From Kiritimatiellia bacterium (GTDB taxonomy: Bacteria; Verrucomicrobiota; Kiritimatiellia; RFP12; UBA1067), in assembly GCA_017427485.1 (NCBI GenBank), contig JAFRSR010000037.1, forward strand, positions 1-64,000: a stretch of DNA of 64,000 bases, read 5' to 3'. The notes beneath the pieces were generated by a model. That model was not told the origin of the DNA. It searched no databases and worked only from the letters and a program-made list of their open reading frames with translations. Positions 32,398 to 45,405 of the stretch are shown here, piece by piece; the stretch's first letter is position 1; each line of letters starts with the position of its first letter. Both the position numbers and the translations under genes were made by a program.

Positions 32398-33318
32398 ATG
32401 GAAACAGGCGTAGTCATCATCGGAACGGGGCTCATCGCGCGCTTCCACGCGGACGCGGTGGAAGCCATCCCCGGATTGAAGGTCGTGGCGAAGTGCCGCC
32501 GCACGGACGACTGGGACGCCGCGCTCGCGCAACCGGGCGTGGGACTCTGTCTCGTGGCGAACGCGAGCGGCGCGCACGACGAGGCCGTCTTCGCCGCCGC
32601 GCGGCACGGCGTGCCCGTGCTCGTGGAGAAGCCGATCGCCATCACCACCGCGCGGACGGACGCGATGATCGCCGCGTGCGAGAAGGCCGGCGTGCCGCTC
32701 GGATGCATCTTCCAGACGCGGTGGAGCGACGACTTCGCGCGCCTGCGCAAGGCCGTGGACTCGGGCGAGCTCGGACGCATCACCTACGCGGCGGTGCACG
32801 TGCCGTGGTGGCGGGACGACACCTACTACACGGGCTCCGACTGGCACGGCACGAAGGCGATGGACGGCGGCGGCGCGCTCATCAACCAGGCGATCCACAT
32901 GGTGGACTGGCTCACGGCGCTGATGCCGCCCGTGACGGACGTGAAGGCGTTCACGGCCACGCTCGCGCACCCGATGGAGGCGGAGGACACCGTGTCGGCC
33001 GCGCTCCGCTTCGAGGGTGGCGCGCTCGGCGGCGTGTACGCCACCACGGCGAGCTTCCCCGGACGCGGCAAGCGCATCGAGATCACGGGCACGAAGGGGA
33101 CGATCATGGTGGAGGACTCGCAGCATGGTTCGTCCAACGCGGGCGCGATTCCCTGCGAGCAGCACCGCAAGTGCATCGAGGCGTTCATGGACTCCGTGCG
33201 CGGCGGCGCGCCGTACCCGATCGACGGACGCGAGGCGCGCAAGCCCGTCGACCTCATCGAGCGGATCTACCGCGACGCCGCAACGGGCGGGTCCCAGCGG
33301 GTTAGCGGACGCGGATGA
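32398..33318 (+). CDS. Gfo/Idh/MocA family oxidoreductase
   Basis: The 306-residue protein has an N-terminal NAD(P)-binding Rossmann fold (VVIIGTGLIARFHADAV), the family EKP motif (VLVEKPIAIT, with Lys as a catalytic element) and a C-terminal beta-sheet domain with GGGALINQAIHMVDWL, where the His is typical. These enzymes oxidise or epimerise sugars and polyols. Members are usually longer (330-400), so this is compact. No ribosome site precedes the ATG; the 50-bp leader is AC-rich (ccaaccacctaaccacc). The end overlaps the convergent SGNH gene by 17 bp. Confidence 0.85.
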   Translation: METGVVIIGTGLIARFHADAVEAIPGLKVVAKCRRTDDWDAALAQPGVGLCLVANASGAHDEAVFAAARHGVPVLVEKPIAITTARTDAMIAACEKAGVPLGCIFQTRWSDDFARLRKAVDSGELGRITYAAVHVPWWRDDTYYTGSDWHGTKAMDGGGALINQAIHMVDWLTALMPPVTDVKAFTATLAHPMEAEDTVSAALRFEGGALGGVYATTASFPGRGKRIEITGTKGTIMVEDSQHGSSNAGAIPCEQHRKCIEAFMDSVRGGAPYPIDGREARKPVDLIERIYRDAATGGSQRVSGRG

Positions 33319-36300
33319 CCGAGCCGAGGTTGAAGACGGTGGCGCGGGCGGGAGTGCTGACGGTGTAGTTGGCGTTGTCGATGTACGCCACCACGTCGTA
33401 GGTGCCGTGCGACTCGACCTTGTCCGTGATCACCAGCTCGCGGCCGGTGGCGTTCGGAATCGGCACGCCGTCCTTGCGCCACTGGTACGAGACCGCGTCG
33501 GGCGCGTAGACGGAGAGCACGATGTCGCCCGTGCCGAGCAGGCGCTTCGTCGAGGCGTCCGGCTGGACGATGATCTCCGGCCCGTTGCCGAGCGACGCCG
33601 CGCCCGTTGCGAGCGGACGCACGAGCACGTAGATGTTCTTCACGCTGTAGTTGACGGCGTTTCCTTCCTGGAAGGTCCAGTCGGGATCCTTCTTGGCGGT
33701 GGAATTCGGGTTGTTCCCCACGCCGAGGCCGGGGATGCGCGTGTTGAGTTCCTTGCCGGCGCCGCTGTGGCCGAAGGCGACCAGCGAGAGGATCGTCTCG
33801 CGTTCCAGGTAGTTGTGCACCTGCATCGACCCGTGGCCGTTGGCGAGCTTCGCGTCGGGCATGCTGTCGCCGAAGTCGTAGTCCGAGGCGCTGGCGCCGG
33901 GCACGTTGCGGGGGTTGCTCGCGCCGTAGTTGTTCGGCCAGAACTCGAGGTTGCCGGTCGCGTAGTTGCCGGTGTGCACGGGCAGGGCGCCGGCGCTCGC
34001 GCCCGCGTAGACGGAGAGGTTCGTGACGTAGCACTGGTGGTTGATCTGCCGCTCCACGCTCGGCACGCCGAGCTTGGAGGCGTCCTCGCAGAACGTGTCC
34101 ATGGCGGCGCACGTCCAGCGCCAGCTGTTCGTGTCCTGCAGCTCCATGCAGTACGCCACGCGGTCGAAGCGCATGCCGCCGTCGAAACGGCTCTCGTCCA
34201 CGAGGTAGTCCGCGCCCGGATGGCTGTAGCACACGCGGTCCGTCACCTTCAGCTCGTTCAGCAGGCGGTAGCCGGCGAGTTCGGGGACCGCGTTCGTGAG
34301 GAACGCGGGGACGGCCCCGTCGCGCGCGACGACGGAGAGCGTGACGTCCGCCGCGTACGGCGCGAGCGAAACGACGAGCGCGTTCGTGGTGTCGACTTCC
34401 AGCGGCTGCGCGAGGGTGAGCAGCACGTCGCGCGGCTCGCCGGCGGAGGGCGACACGTCCGCGATCCGGACGGACGGATCGGCGAAGGCGTAGCGCTCCG
34501 CCTTTTGCAGGTCCTGCGGCACGGCGGACGGGTAGGAGACGCACACCTTGTCGCGCGCGGCGCTGACGATCGCGCGGCGGGGCAGTCCGACGTCGTTGAT
34601 CGGCAGCGGGTCGAGCCGCTTCGCGCGGCTCACGAAGACGCGCAGGCGGCGGTAGGAGTAGCTGCCGGCGTTCCCGGCGAACGTCCAGTCTGGCTCGCCG
34701 GAGGAACGGTTCCCGATGCCCACGCACACGGACGCTCCCTTGTTGAAGTTGTTGACTGCGAAGAGCGTCTGTTTCGCGCCGTAGTTGTGCACCTGCACGC
34801 AGCCGTAGCCGACGCCGCCGACACCGTTCATCTGGTCGCCGAAATCGTAGGTGTCGGCGTTTGCGCCGGGAATGCTGATCTTGTTGCCCTTGCCGTAGTC
34901 GGCTGAGTGCATCTCGATGTTGCCGGTGGCGATTCCCCTGCCGGTGGTGATGCCGGAGACGTTGGACTCCACGTCGAGGTTGGCGATCGTCTGCTGGTAG
35001 GTGAAGTTGGTGGGGATGACGAGGCGCGTCGCGTCCTGCGTGAAGGCGTCGAAGGCCGTCCAGACGTACTGGGTCGTCGTGGAGTTGTTCGCGACGAGCT
35101 CGAAGAAGTAGGCGACGCGCGCGAAGTCCTTTCCGATCTTCGCGGTGTTGTCCGTCACGCGGTAGGAGAGGTTGCTCGTCGGGTCGTTCATCCAGCCTTT
35201 CACGGGGATGTTGTAGTCGAGCGCCAGCTCGTAGTCGGCGGCGTCGGGGACGCGCGCGACGACGTCCGCCGGCGCCTCGGCGAACGTGGCGGGCGCGGGG
35301 CCTTCCTTCGCGAGGACGTAGATGCGGCGCGTGGCGTAGGTGCCCGCGTTGTCGGCATGCGTCCAGTCGGTGTTGGCCTGGCCCACGCGGTTGCTGATGC
35401 CGAAGCCGATGAAGCCGTTGTTGCCGCCCCAGCGGTTCATGGCGAAGAGCGTCTGCTTCGCACCGTAGTTGTGGATCTGCATCGAGCCGTAGGTGCCGCC
35501 GGCGTTCTTCGTGTCGTCGAAGTCGAAGGCGCCGTTGTTGCCGCCGAGGCCGAGCTTGCCGGCCTGGCCGTAGTCGGTGGGCCAGAACTCGATGTTGCAC
35601 GTCTCGAGCCCCGTGCCCGTCTGGAGGCCGGAGACGTTGGAGGCGACGTCGGTGTTGCGCAGCTTCTGCTGGAACCAGGCGCCGGTGGTGGAGAAGGGGA
35701 TGCCGATCTGCGGGAGCCGCTCGGTGAACGCGTCCGTGGCCACCCACACGTACTTGATCGAGGTGGGCGTGTTGGGCATCGTGTACTCCGCGAAGTAGGC
35801 CACGCGGCTGAAGGCGTTCGTGCCCATGGACTCGTCGATGAAGAAGGCGTCGGGGTTGTTGATGAAGCGTCCCTTCTGGGGGATGTCGAAGGCGTAGACC
35901 ACCTGGAAGCCCGCGGTGAGGCTGGCGTTCACCTTGCTTGAGATGTCCGACGGCAGGCCGCGGTCGACGGCGGCGACCGTGGTGCGCGGCATGGCGTTGA
36001 CGTGCGGCGACTGGTCGCGGACGCCCTCGGCCGTGAGCGTGACGGGGCCGTCCGGCAACACGTCGCAGAGGACGTACGCCACGTGCGCGTCGGCGGTGGA
36101 GCGGCGGGCGGAGCGGACGGCGACGGCGCCGCCGTTGACCGTGAAGCAGGAGGTCAGGTTGGCCTCCGCGACCGGCTCGGAGAAGGTGACGGTGATCTTC
36201 TGGCGGGAGAAGCCGTATTCGGCCGAGACGACGGAGGGCGGCGTGCGGTCGGCCGCGTCCGGCAGCACGTACACCTGGATGCGGCGCACGTCGTACTTGT

Positions 36301-37936
36301 CGCCGTTGTCCGAGAACGTCCAGTCGGTGACGTCCGAGCGGAGGTTGCTGTTGCCGAGGCCGAGCTGGGTTTTCTGCGTGGGGGGATTGACGGTGTCCGG
36401 CACGGCCCAGTGGTTGAAGGCGAAGACCGTCTGCTTCGCCGCCACGTCGTGCACCTGCATGCAGCCGTAGTTGCCGCTCGTCATCTGGTCGCCGAAGTCG
36501 CAGTTGCCGGTTGCGCCGGGGACGTTCTTGGCGTTGGTCCCGTTGTAGGTGTTCGGCCAGAACTCGATGAAGCCCTGCCCGCGCTCGCCCGTCTGCACGC
36601 CGGACGCGTTGCTCCACACCTTCAGGTTCTGCACGTACTGCTGGAAGGTCCTGCCGCGCGCGCGGACGGGCACGCCTACGAAGGCGGCGTCGTTCGTGAA
36701 GGCGTCCATCGACACCCACACGTACTGCAGGTCCTCGTTCGGCTTGCGCAGCTCCACGTAGTACGCCACGCGCGCGATGCTGCCGAACTCCATGTGGTTG
36801 TCGACGGCGTAGAAGGTCGCGTCGATGCAGTTGGCGCCGGCGGCGGGCGGGTCGTAGCTGTAGACGAGCTTGTACTGCGCGAGCTCCGAGGCGGGGACGT
36901 AGTTCTCCACGCCGCGCGGATGCTCGAAGAAGAAGGAGAGCGTCTGCGCGGACGTCATCGCGGTGCCGTCGACGGCGTTGACGAGCCCGGAGACGGTCAG
37001 CGCGTGTGAACCGTAGGCGCCCGGGGCGGCGAGCGTGAGCGTGACGGTGCGGCTGTCGCCGGAGACGTTGAGCGCGGCGGAGGCGATCGTGCAGCCCGAA
37101 AGCGCGTAGTTCGCGAGGTTCTCGGCGGAGGCCTGCGTGACGGCGGTGTTGACGCGCAGGGTGACCGAGGCGCGCGTGGCGCTGTCTCCGGTCGCCAAGA
37201 CGGGGGCCGGCGCGTGGGTGGTGGTGAAGTCCGCGGGGTCGGGGTAGAGTTCCTGAATCGCGCCGAACCAGGCGTTCGCCATCACGTCGTAGCCCACTGC
37301 GTTCGGGTGGAGGAGGTCGGTGTTGAAATATCCCGTGTTGTCTCCGACTGCGGTGTGCATGTCGAGGATGGTGATCTTCTGTCCCTTTGCGGCCTGCGCG
37401 GCCACGACGTTGGTGAGGTTGGAGTTGTACGTCTGGATGCGTGCGTAGCGCGTCGCGTCGCCGCGCCACAGGATCGTGGTGGCGATGACGTGCGCGGAGG
37501 GCTGCAGGGCGAAGAGGCGATCGAGGAGCGCCGTGGTGCGCGCCATGTTGTTCAGCGTGTCGGCGCCGGAGTCGTTCGTGCCGAGGTGGAGGAGGATGAC
37601 GTCCGGCGACTCGATGGTGCTGAACCAGGTGGGCAGCTTCTCGAAGATTCCGTTGCCGCCGTAGGTGCCGTCGAGGCGCCAGCCGCCGTGGCCCTCGTGG
37701 TCGGGGTCCATGCCGTTCGTCTTGTCCTGGTTGGTGGTGTTGGAGCCCACGTAGTCCACGTTGTACCCGGCGTTTGCGAGTAGCGTCCAGAGCGGCCCGC
37801 GGTAGCCGCCGGTCGAGCCGGCGCCGGCGCCCTCCGTGATCGAGTCGCCGAGCGGCATGATGCGCAGCACGGGGTTGCCCGCCACGGCCGACGCGAAGAG
37901 GCACGAGACAAAAAACGCAAGACTTACTTTTTTCAT
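33302..37936 (-). CDS. Giant secreted SGNH esterase with four repeated modules
   Basis: The 1544-residue protein starts at the ATG preceded by GAGGAGAAG. After a signal peptide comes an SGNH/GDSL hydrolase (about 23-235): nucleophile Ser32 in PLGDSITEG, GTND block III and DLLHPN with the Asp-x-x-His dyad. A Big/SwmB-like strand domain (about 240-340) follows. Then a module of about 200 residues occurs four times, each with YVW(V/T)...DAF, a GN(I/L)EFWP or close variant, DFGD(Q/S)M and YG(C/S)MQ(V/I)HN, and DWTF marks, separated by beta linkers. An Ig-like domain (VSYQWRKDGVPIPNATG) ends it. Probable deacetylation of plant or mucin glycans outside the cell. Confidence 0.85.
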   Translation of the reverse strand: MKKVSLAFFVSCLFASAVAGNPVLRIMPLGDSITEGAGAGSTGGYRGPLWTLLANAGYNVDYVGSNTTNQDKTNGMDPDHEGHGGWRLDGTYGGNGIFEKLPTWFSTIESPDVILLHLGTNDSGADTLNNMARTTALLDRLFALQPSAHVIATTILWRGDATRYARIQTYNSNLTNVVAAQAAKGQKITILDMHTAVGDNTGYFNTDLLHPNAVGYDVMANAWFGAIQELYPDPADFTTTHAPAPVLATGDSATRASVTLRVNTAVTQASAENLANYALSGCTIASAALNVSGDSRTVTLTLAAPGAYGSHALTVSGLVNAVDGTAMTSAQTLSFFFEHPRGVENYVPASELAQYKLVYSYDPPAAGANCIDATFYAVDNHMEFGSIARVAYYVELRKPNEDLQYVWVSMDAFTNDAAFVGVPVRARGRTFQQYVQNLKVWSNASGVQTGERGQGFIEFWPNTYNGTNAKNVPGATGNCDFGDQMTSGNYGCMQVHDVAAKQTVFAFNHWAVPDTVNPPTQKTQLGLGNSNLRSDVTDWTFSDNGDKYDVRRIQVYVLPDAADRTPPSVVSAEYGFSRQKITVTFSEPVAEANLTSCFTVNGGAVAVRSARRSTADAHVAYVLCDVLPDGPVTLTAEGVRDQSPHVNAMPRTTVAAVDRGLPSDISSKVNASLTAGFQVVYAFDIPQKGRFINNPDAFFIDESMGTNAFSRVAYFAEYTMPNTPTSIKYVWVATDAFTERLPQIGIPFSTTGAWFQQKLRNTDVASNVSGLQTGTGLETCNIEFWPTDYGQAGKLGLGGNNGAFDFDDTKNAGGTYGSMQIHNYGAKQTLFAMNRWGGNNGFIGFGISNRVGQANTDWTHADNAGTYATRRIYVLAKEGPAPATFAEAPADVVARVPDAADYELALDYNIPVKGWMNDPTSNLSYRVTDNTAKIGKDFARVAYFFELVANNSTTTQYVWTAFDAFTQDATRLVIPTNFTYQQTIANLDVESNVSGITTGRGIATGNIEMHSADYGKGNKISIPGANADTYDFGDQMNGVGGVGYGCVQVHNYGAKQTLFAVNNFNKGASVCVGIGNRSSGEPDWTFAGNAGSYSYRRLRVFVSRAKRLDPLPINDVGLPRRAIVSAARDKVCVSYPSAVPQDLQKAERYAFADPSVRIADVSPSAGEPRDVLLTLAQPLEVDTTNALVVSLAPYAADVTLSVVARDGAVPAFLTNAVPELAGYRLLNELKVTDRVCYSHPGADYLVDESRFDGGMRFDRVAYCMELQDTNSWRWTCAAMDTFCEDASKLGVPSVERQINHQCYVTNLSVYAGASAGALPVHTGNYATGNLEFWPNNYGASNPRNVPGASASDYDFGDSMPDAKLANGHGSMQVHNYLERETILSLVAFGHSGAGKELNTRIPGLGVGNNPNSTAKKDPDWTFQEGNAVNYSVKNIYVLVRPLATGAASLGNGPEIIVQPDASTKRLLGTGDIVLSVYAPDAVSYQWRKDGVPIPNATGRELVITDKVESHGTYDVVAYIDNANYTVSTPARATVFNLGSVIRVR

Positions 37937-37964
37937 GAAACTTCTCCTCAAACGATTAGTTCGT

Positions 37965-37993
37965 ACTTTACCATTTTAGAGGGCATCCGTCAA
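37965..37993 (-). promoter_or_regulatory. Promoter of the giant SGNH gene
   Basis: On the - strand TTGACG, 17 bp, TAAAGT lies about 30 bp upstream of the ATG at 37936. It is divergent from the promoter at 38019. Confidence 0.6.
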
Positions 37994-38018
37994 GGACGCG
38001 TGGCACGGCAATTCGCAG

Positions 38019-38046
38019 TTGACAACAGGAAGCGGGATGGTAAAAT
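38019..38046 (+). promoter_or_regulatory. Strong sigma-70-type promoter of the CocE-like gene
   Basis: TTGACA (38019-38024), 16 bp, TAAAAT (38041-38046), then 35 bp to the ATG with AAAGGAACTGG as ribosome site. One of the best consensus promoters in the window. Confidence 0.7.
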
Positions 38047-38081
38047 GATAGTTTATTCTCGATCTGTTAAAGGAACTGGAC

Positions 38082-39710
38082 ATGAAAAAGATGCTTTTTG
38101 CGTGGAGCGTGGCGCTGGCGGCGTGTGCCGCCGAACCGCCGGAGCCCGACACTTTCGAGGAGATGGTGCCGATGCCAGACGGCGTGAAGCTCTACACGTA
38201 CGGGGTGCGTCCCCCGGCGGGCGTGAAGTGTCCGATCGTGGTCGTGCGCACCCCCTACGTGCCGGAAAAGCCCGTCGACCTGGCCGCCTTCGCGAAGGGA
38301 CAGCGCGGCAACTTCGCGCGCGGCTACGCCTACCTCATGCAGCACTGCCGCGGCTGCGGCCTGAGCGAGGGAGACTGGATCCCCTACGAGAGCGAGCGCG
38401 CGGACGGCCTTGCCCTGCTGGCCTGGGTGCGGAAGCTGCCATGGTACAACGGCGAGATATTCCTTGATGGAGGAAGCTACCTCACGAGCGTCCACTGGTC
38501 GTACCTCGACACGAACCCGCCGGACGTGAAGGGTGCGTGCCTGGCGATCCAGGAGGTCGACCGCTACAACGTCGCCTACCGCAACGGCTTCTTCAAGGCC
38601 GGCCTCCACGGCGGCTGGTTCATCAAGGGCTACAAGAAGAAGAACCACGCGCTGCAGCGCAACGCCTCGGTCTCGTTCTCCGACTTCCCGCTCCTCGACT
38701 TCTCGAAGCGCTACTGGGGCGAGGCGGTACCCGCGCTCGACAACAAGCTCGCCCATCCGCGCCGCGACGATCCGTTCTGGCGCTCGCGCGAACCCGGCAG
38801 CGGGGCGGACTACCGCCGCGCGTTCCTGGACTCGACCATGCCAATCCTCCTGCGCACGGCCTTCTACGACATCTACACCGAAGGCCTCAACGACATGTGG
38901 CGCGAGACGCCGTCCGCCCGCCGCGCGAACTGCGCCCTGCTGATCGACGCCTACGACCACGGCGGCAAGCTGGCAAAGGACATGAAGTGCACGCGCGGCG
39001 AGTTTCCCGGCGGCACGCGCCATGACGAGGGCGTCACGTCCGTCGACTGGTTCGACTACTGCCGCACGGGGCGTCCCTGCGCGAAGGCCGCGCCTGGCCG
39101 CGTGCGCTACTACGCGCTCTGGGAGAACCGCTGGATCGAGGACGACGGGCTGAAGGACGGCGCGAAGCGCGTGGACCTGCCGATCGGCACGGGCACGCGC
39201 GCGTGGACCTACGACCCGAAGCGCCCGCTTCCCGTCTTTCCCGGCTCGGGCGGCATCTGCTTCGGCGGAATGCGCCTCCAGCCGCCGCCCGACTTCCGCG
39301 ACGATGTGGTCTCGTACGTCCTGCCGCCGATTACTGAGCAGATTGACGTGCGCGGACGCATGCGCGCGCGCCTGACGGTGACGAGCGACTGCGAAGACAC
39401 GTGCTTCTACGTGCGCGCGAGCGTGCAGAAGGACGACGGGAAGTGGTATCTCCTGCGTGACGACATCACGTCGCTCTGCGCCGACGGGCGCGACTACGCG
39501 CCGGGCACGGAGAAGGAAGTCTTGTTCCGCTTCGCGGACCACGCGTTTCGTCTCGAGAAGGGCGACCGCCTGCGCGTGGACGTGTCGAGCGGCAACAGCC
39601 AGTTCGCGCCGCACGGCAACGTGAAGGGCCTCCAGGCCGCGGTGCGCGAGCCGAAGGTGGCGCACAATGCCGTCCGCGCCGACGCCTCCTTCCTCACGCT
39701 CTTCCACTAA
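38082..39710 (+). CDS. CocE/NonD family serine hydrolase
   Basis: The 542-residue protein has a signal peptide, possibly lipidated (LAACAAEPP), an S15-type alpha/beta hydrolase domain and a C-terminal jelly-roll (about 370-540, VSYVLPPITEQIDVRGRMRARLTVTSDC). The nucleophile is likely Ser132 in DGGSYLTS, the GxSY variant of the family; Asp and His candidates lie in YDIYTE and YDHGG. Known relatives are X-Pro dipeptidases, cocaine esterases and glutaryl acylases. In this context it is probably an extracytoplasmic esterase or peptidase. Substrate unknown. Confidence 0.8.
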   Translation: MKKMLFAWSVALAACAAEPPEPDTFEEMVPMPDGVKLYTYGVRPPAGVKCPIVVVRTPYVPEKPVDLAAFAKGQRGNFARGYAYLMQHCRGCGLSEGDWIPYESERADGLALLAWVRKLPWYNGEIFLDGGSYLTSVHWSYLDTNPPDVKGACLAIQEVDRYNVAYRNGFFKAGLHGGWFIKGYKKKNHALQRNASVSFSDFPLLDFSKRYWGEAVPALDNKLAHPRRDDPFWRSREPGSGADYRRAFLDSTMPILLRTAFYDIYTEGLNDMWRETPSARRANCALLIDAYDHGGKLAKDMKCTRGEFPGGTRHDEGVTSVDWFDYCRTGRPCAKAAPGRVRYYALWENRWIEDDGLKDGAKRVDLPIGTGTRAWTYDPKRPLPVFPGSGGICFGGMRLQPPPDFRDDVVSYVLPPITEQIDVRGRMRARLTVTSDCEDTCFYVRASVQKDDGKWYLLRDDITSLCADGRDYAPGTEKEVLFRFADHAFRLEKGDRLRVDVSSGNSQFAPHGNVKGLQAAVREPKVAHNAVRADASFLTLFH

Positions 39711-39740
39711 CTCGGCGAATGCTCGGCAGCGCCGCGATGG

Positions 39741-41441
39741 TCACTTCAGCAAGTCGCCGACAGCCATGGAAATTGCCTCGGCGATGCGTTCGTGCCCTGC
39801 GGCGGAGGGATGCAGCCGGTCCGTCTCCGCATTGTGGAAGAACGCGTCGTGCGCCCTGGAGCTCGGATACAGGCCCGCGTCCGCGTTGAGGTCAACCACC
39901 TTGGCGGACCATACGTTTCCCGCCTCCTTGACAGCCGCGACGTAGTCGTCGATGAAGAGCCCGAGCTCGTTGGCGTACGCCTCGTCCGGTTGCACGTTCT
40001 TCGCGCCGAACGTCGCGAAACCGCGGTGGATGGGGGTGAGCAGCACGATGCGCGTTTTCGGGAAGCACTCTCTGAGGCACGACATCGCGACGTTGATGCG
40101 GCCGCGCAAGGTGCCGCCGTCGAGTGAATGCGTGCGCTTCTTGAGCGTCACCTCGCGCCCGTTGCGGTTGGCCCTCTCCTCCGAAACAACATACCACTCG
40201 CCGAGCGGGACGTTGCCGTTGAAGTCGTTCGTGCCGGCGAAGACGAACACGACATCGGGATCCTCCGCATGCTCTTTCCGATACGCCTTGGCCTGACCGG
40301 GGATATGCGACCACTGCTGTCCGTTGATGCCGTACACGAGCGGCGTGAAACCATACCAGTCTCCAAGGAATCCCCAGTAGTTCTTTGCGCAGCCGATGTG
40401 GCGCTTGTCGGTGATGGAGTCGCCAAGGAACAGCACCTTCTTCGAGGGCCGCGCGAACTGGGCAAGCCAGGCGGCCGCCTCCTCCGGCCAGACGTCCGAG
40501 GCGCGTCCGAGGCGGCGGAGTCCGTAGCCATGCCCGCCGTTCGCGTAGATCCGCGCCGTCGAGCTCACGCCCGCGCGACGGAGACGCTGGTCATAGGCGA
40601 CCGCGGTCTCGACCTCGCAGAAGTCGTCCAGCGACTGCGCGATGAACGCGGGCGGCGTCTCGGCGTCGACGGGATACTCGGCGCGTATCTCCATGCCCCT
40701 CCATTTCTTCCACGGCGTGGAGGGGTCGATGCGCGTGCGGATGTCCCACGGATAGATCGGCAGCTGGAAGTCGGGACGGCATGAGAAGTCGTCCGCGTCA
40801 TCCACGCGCGCATAAAGGCGTTTGCGCCAGTTGGTCGCCGCGCGGATTGCGAGGTTCGCGCCGGCGGAGAAGCCTATCACGCCGATGCGGCCCGGATCGA
40901 TCGCGTATTTCGCCGCGTCGCGGCGTAGGATGCCGATCGTGCGCTGGACGTCGCAGAGCGCGGCGTCGCGCTGGTTGGGGGCTCGATACAGGAGGACGGC
41001 GGCGGAGAAGCCGATCGAGTTAAGCCAGCCAGCGATCTCGGTGCCCTCCTTGTTCCAGCCTAGCTGGAAATAGCCACCACCGGGAAGGATCACCACCACC
41101 GGCTTCGGACCTGCTCCAGCGGCGGGAAAGAACGTGAAGAACGGGTCGTTGATATCCGTGACGACCAGGTTCCGCTGCCAGAGCTCGTGCTCGAGGTTCT
41201 TGATCGGGCGATCGTTAACCCTAAGCGGCACCTTGCCGTCTGGCCAGAGCTTCGTGTCCGCGGACGGATCGTGTTTCCAGAGTTCGGCGATAAGTGCCTG
41301 GCACGCCTCGACCGTATCGGTAACCGCACAGTAGCGAACAGGATATCCGCGCGCCTTTGCAACATCTTCAGGCGTCAGGGCGCAGAGCGACGACGACAAC
41401 ACGGCCAACAGGCCGCAGAGCGCGAGTTGCGAATTCTTCAT
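39741..41441 (-). CDS. Two-headed esterase: alpha/beta hydrolase plus SGNH domain
   Basis: The 566-residue secreted protein fuses two unrelated esterase folds. Residues about 80-330 are an alpha/beta hydrolase of the acetylxylan-esterase/BD-FAE style (PGGGYFQLGW, Ser192 in GFSAG, His304 in GGHGYG). Residues about 334-560 are an SGNH hydrolase (Ser342 in LGDSITD, GTNDFNG, DRLHPS). Both sets of catalytic residues look intact. Two esterases on one chain could strip acetyl and feruloyl or differently placed acetyl groups from xylan-like glycans. Lies just after the GH2 gene on the same strand. Confidence 0.85.
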   Translation of the reverse strand: MKNSQLALCGLLAVLSSSLCALTPEDVAKARGYPVRYCAVTDTVEACQALIAELWKHDPSADTKLWPDGKVPLRVNDRPIKNLEHELWQRNLVVTDINDPFFTFFPAAGAGPKPVVVILPGGGYFQLGWNKEGTEIAGWLNSIGFSAAVLLYRAPNQRDAALCDVQRTIGILRRDAAKYAIDPGRIGVIGFSAGANLAIRAATNWRKRLYARVDDADDFSCRPDFQLPIYPWDIRTRIDPSTPWKKWRGMEIRAEYPVDAETPPAFIAQSLDDFCEVETAVAYDQRLRRAGVSSTARIYANGGHGYGLRRLGRASDVWPEEAAAWLAQFARPSKKVLFLGDSITDKRHIGCAKNYWGFLGDWYGFTPLVYGINGQQWSHIPGQAKAYRKEHAEDPDVVFVFAGTNDFNGNVPLGEWYVVSEERANRNGREVTLKKRTHSLDGGTLRGRINVAMSCLRECFPKTRIVLLTPIHRGFATFGAKNVQPDEAYANELGLFIDDYVAAVKEAGNVWSAKVVDLNADAGLYPSSRAHDAFFHNAETDRLHPSAAGHERIAEAISMAVGDLLK

Positions 41442-41476
41442 TCCAGGTTCCTCTTAGTGTTGGGCTGCATTGATGG

Positions 41477-44640
<3,164 letters not shown>

Positions 44641-44641
<1 letters not shown>

Positions 44642-45405
44642 CAGGTCATCACCTTGCCGCCTTCGCCGAGGAGATTCTGTCCGGTGACGGCTTTCGACGC
44701 ACGGGAGAGGAGGAAGAGGATGGGGCCCATCATGTCCGGCGGGTAGAGGATCACGGGGAGCGCCTGCTCGCGCTTGAGCATCCGCTTTTCGGCGGCGTGC
44801 ATGTTGAGCTTCAGCTGCTTGGGCGTGGCAATCCAGCCGGGCGTGAAGGTGTTCACGCGGATGAACTCGGGGCCGAACTCGCGCGCGAGGGCGTGGGTGA
44901 GGCCCACGATGCCGCTCTTCGTCACGTTGTAGAGGATGCAGTTCGCCTCGGGACGCATCCAGTTGGAGGTGCCCATGATGACGATGGACTTGCCCGTGCC
45001 CTTGCGGATGGCGGGCAGCGCCGCGTGGATGGCGAGGAAGTGCGACCGCAGGTTCACCGCGAAGGCGCGCTCGATCGCGTCCACGTCGATCTTCTCCCAC
45101 GGCACGCGCGTGTCGTCCGCCACGTTGTTGACCATGAAGTCCACCACGGGCAGTTTCTTGATCCAGCGTTCCAGTTCCTTCGGCTTCGTCACGTCCACCT
45201 TCGCGAAGTGCGCATTCCCGGCGGGGAACAGCGCCTCGATGGCCTTGCCCGCCTCGACGTTGCGTCCGCAGAAGTGGACCTCCGCGCCGAGGGCGGCGAG
45301 CGTCTTGGCGGTCTCCGAGCCGATGCCCGTCGACCCGCCCGTCACGATGGCGACTTTGCCCTCGATCTCGGGGCGGAAGATTTCAAGCGATGAATCCAGT
45401 TTCAT
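44641..45405 (-). CDS. Short-chain dehydrogenase/reductase
   Basis: The 254-residue classical SDR has the cofactor motif TGGSTGIG near residue 22, an NNVA-type strand motif (residues about 105-110), the active-site Ser in IMGTSNWM and Tyr/Lys in YNVTKSG, and the PGW(I/V) motif downstream. It oxidises or reduces a hydroxyl or keto group with NAD(P). The ATG at 45405 follows AAGGAGTAATC. Substrate unknown; neighbours suggest sugar or polyol metabolism. Its start overlaps the tail of the truncated gene upstream. Confidence 0.85.
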
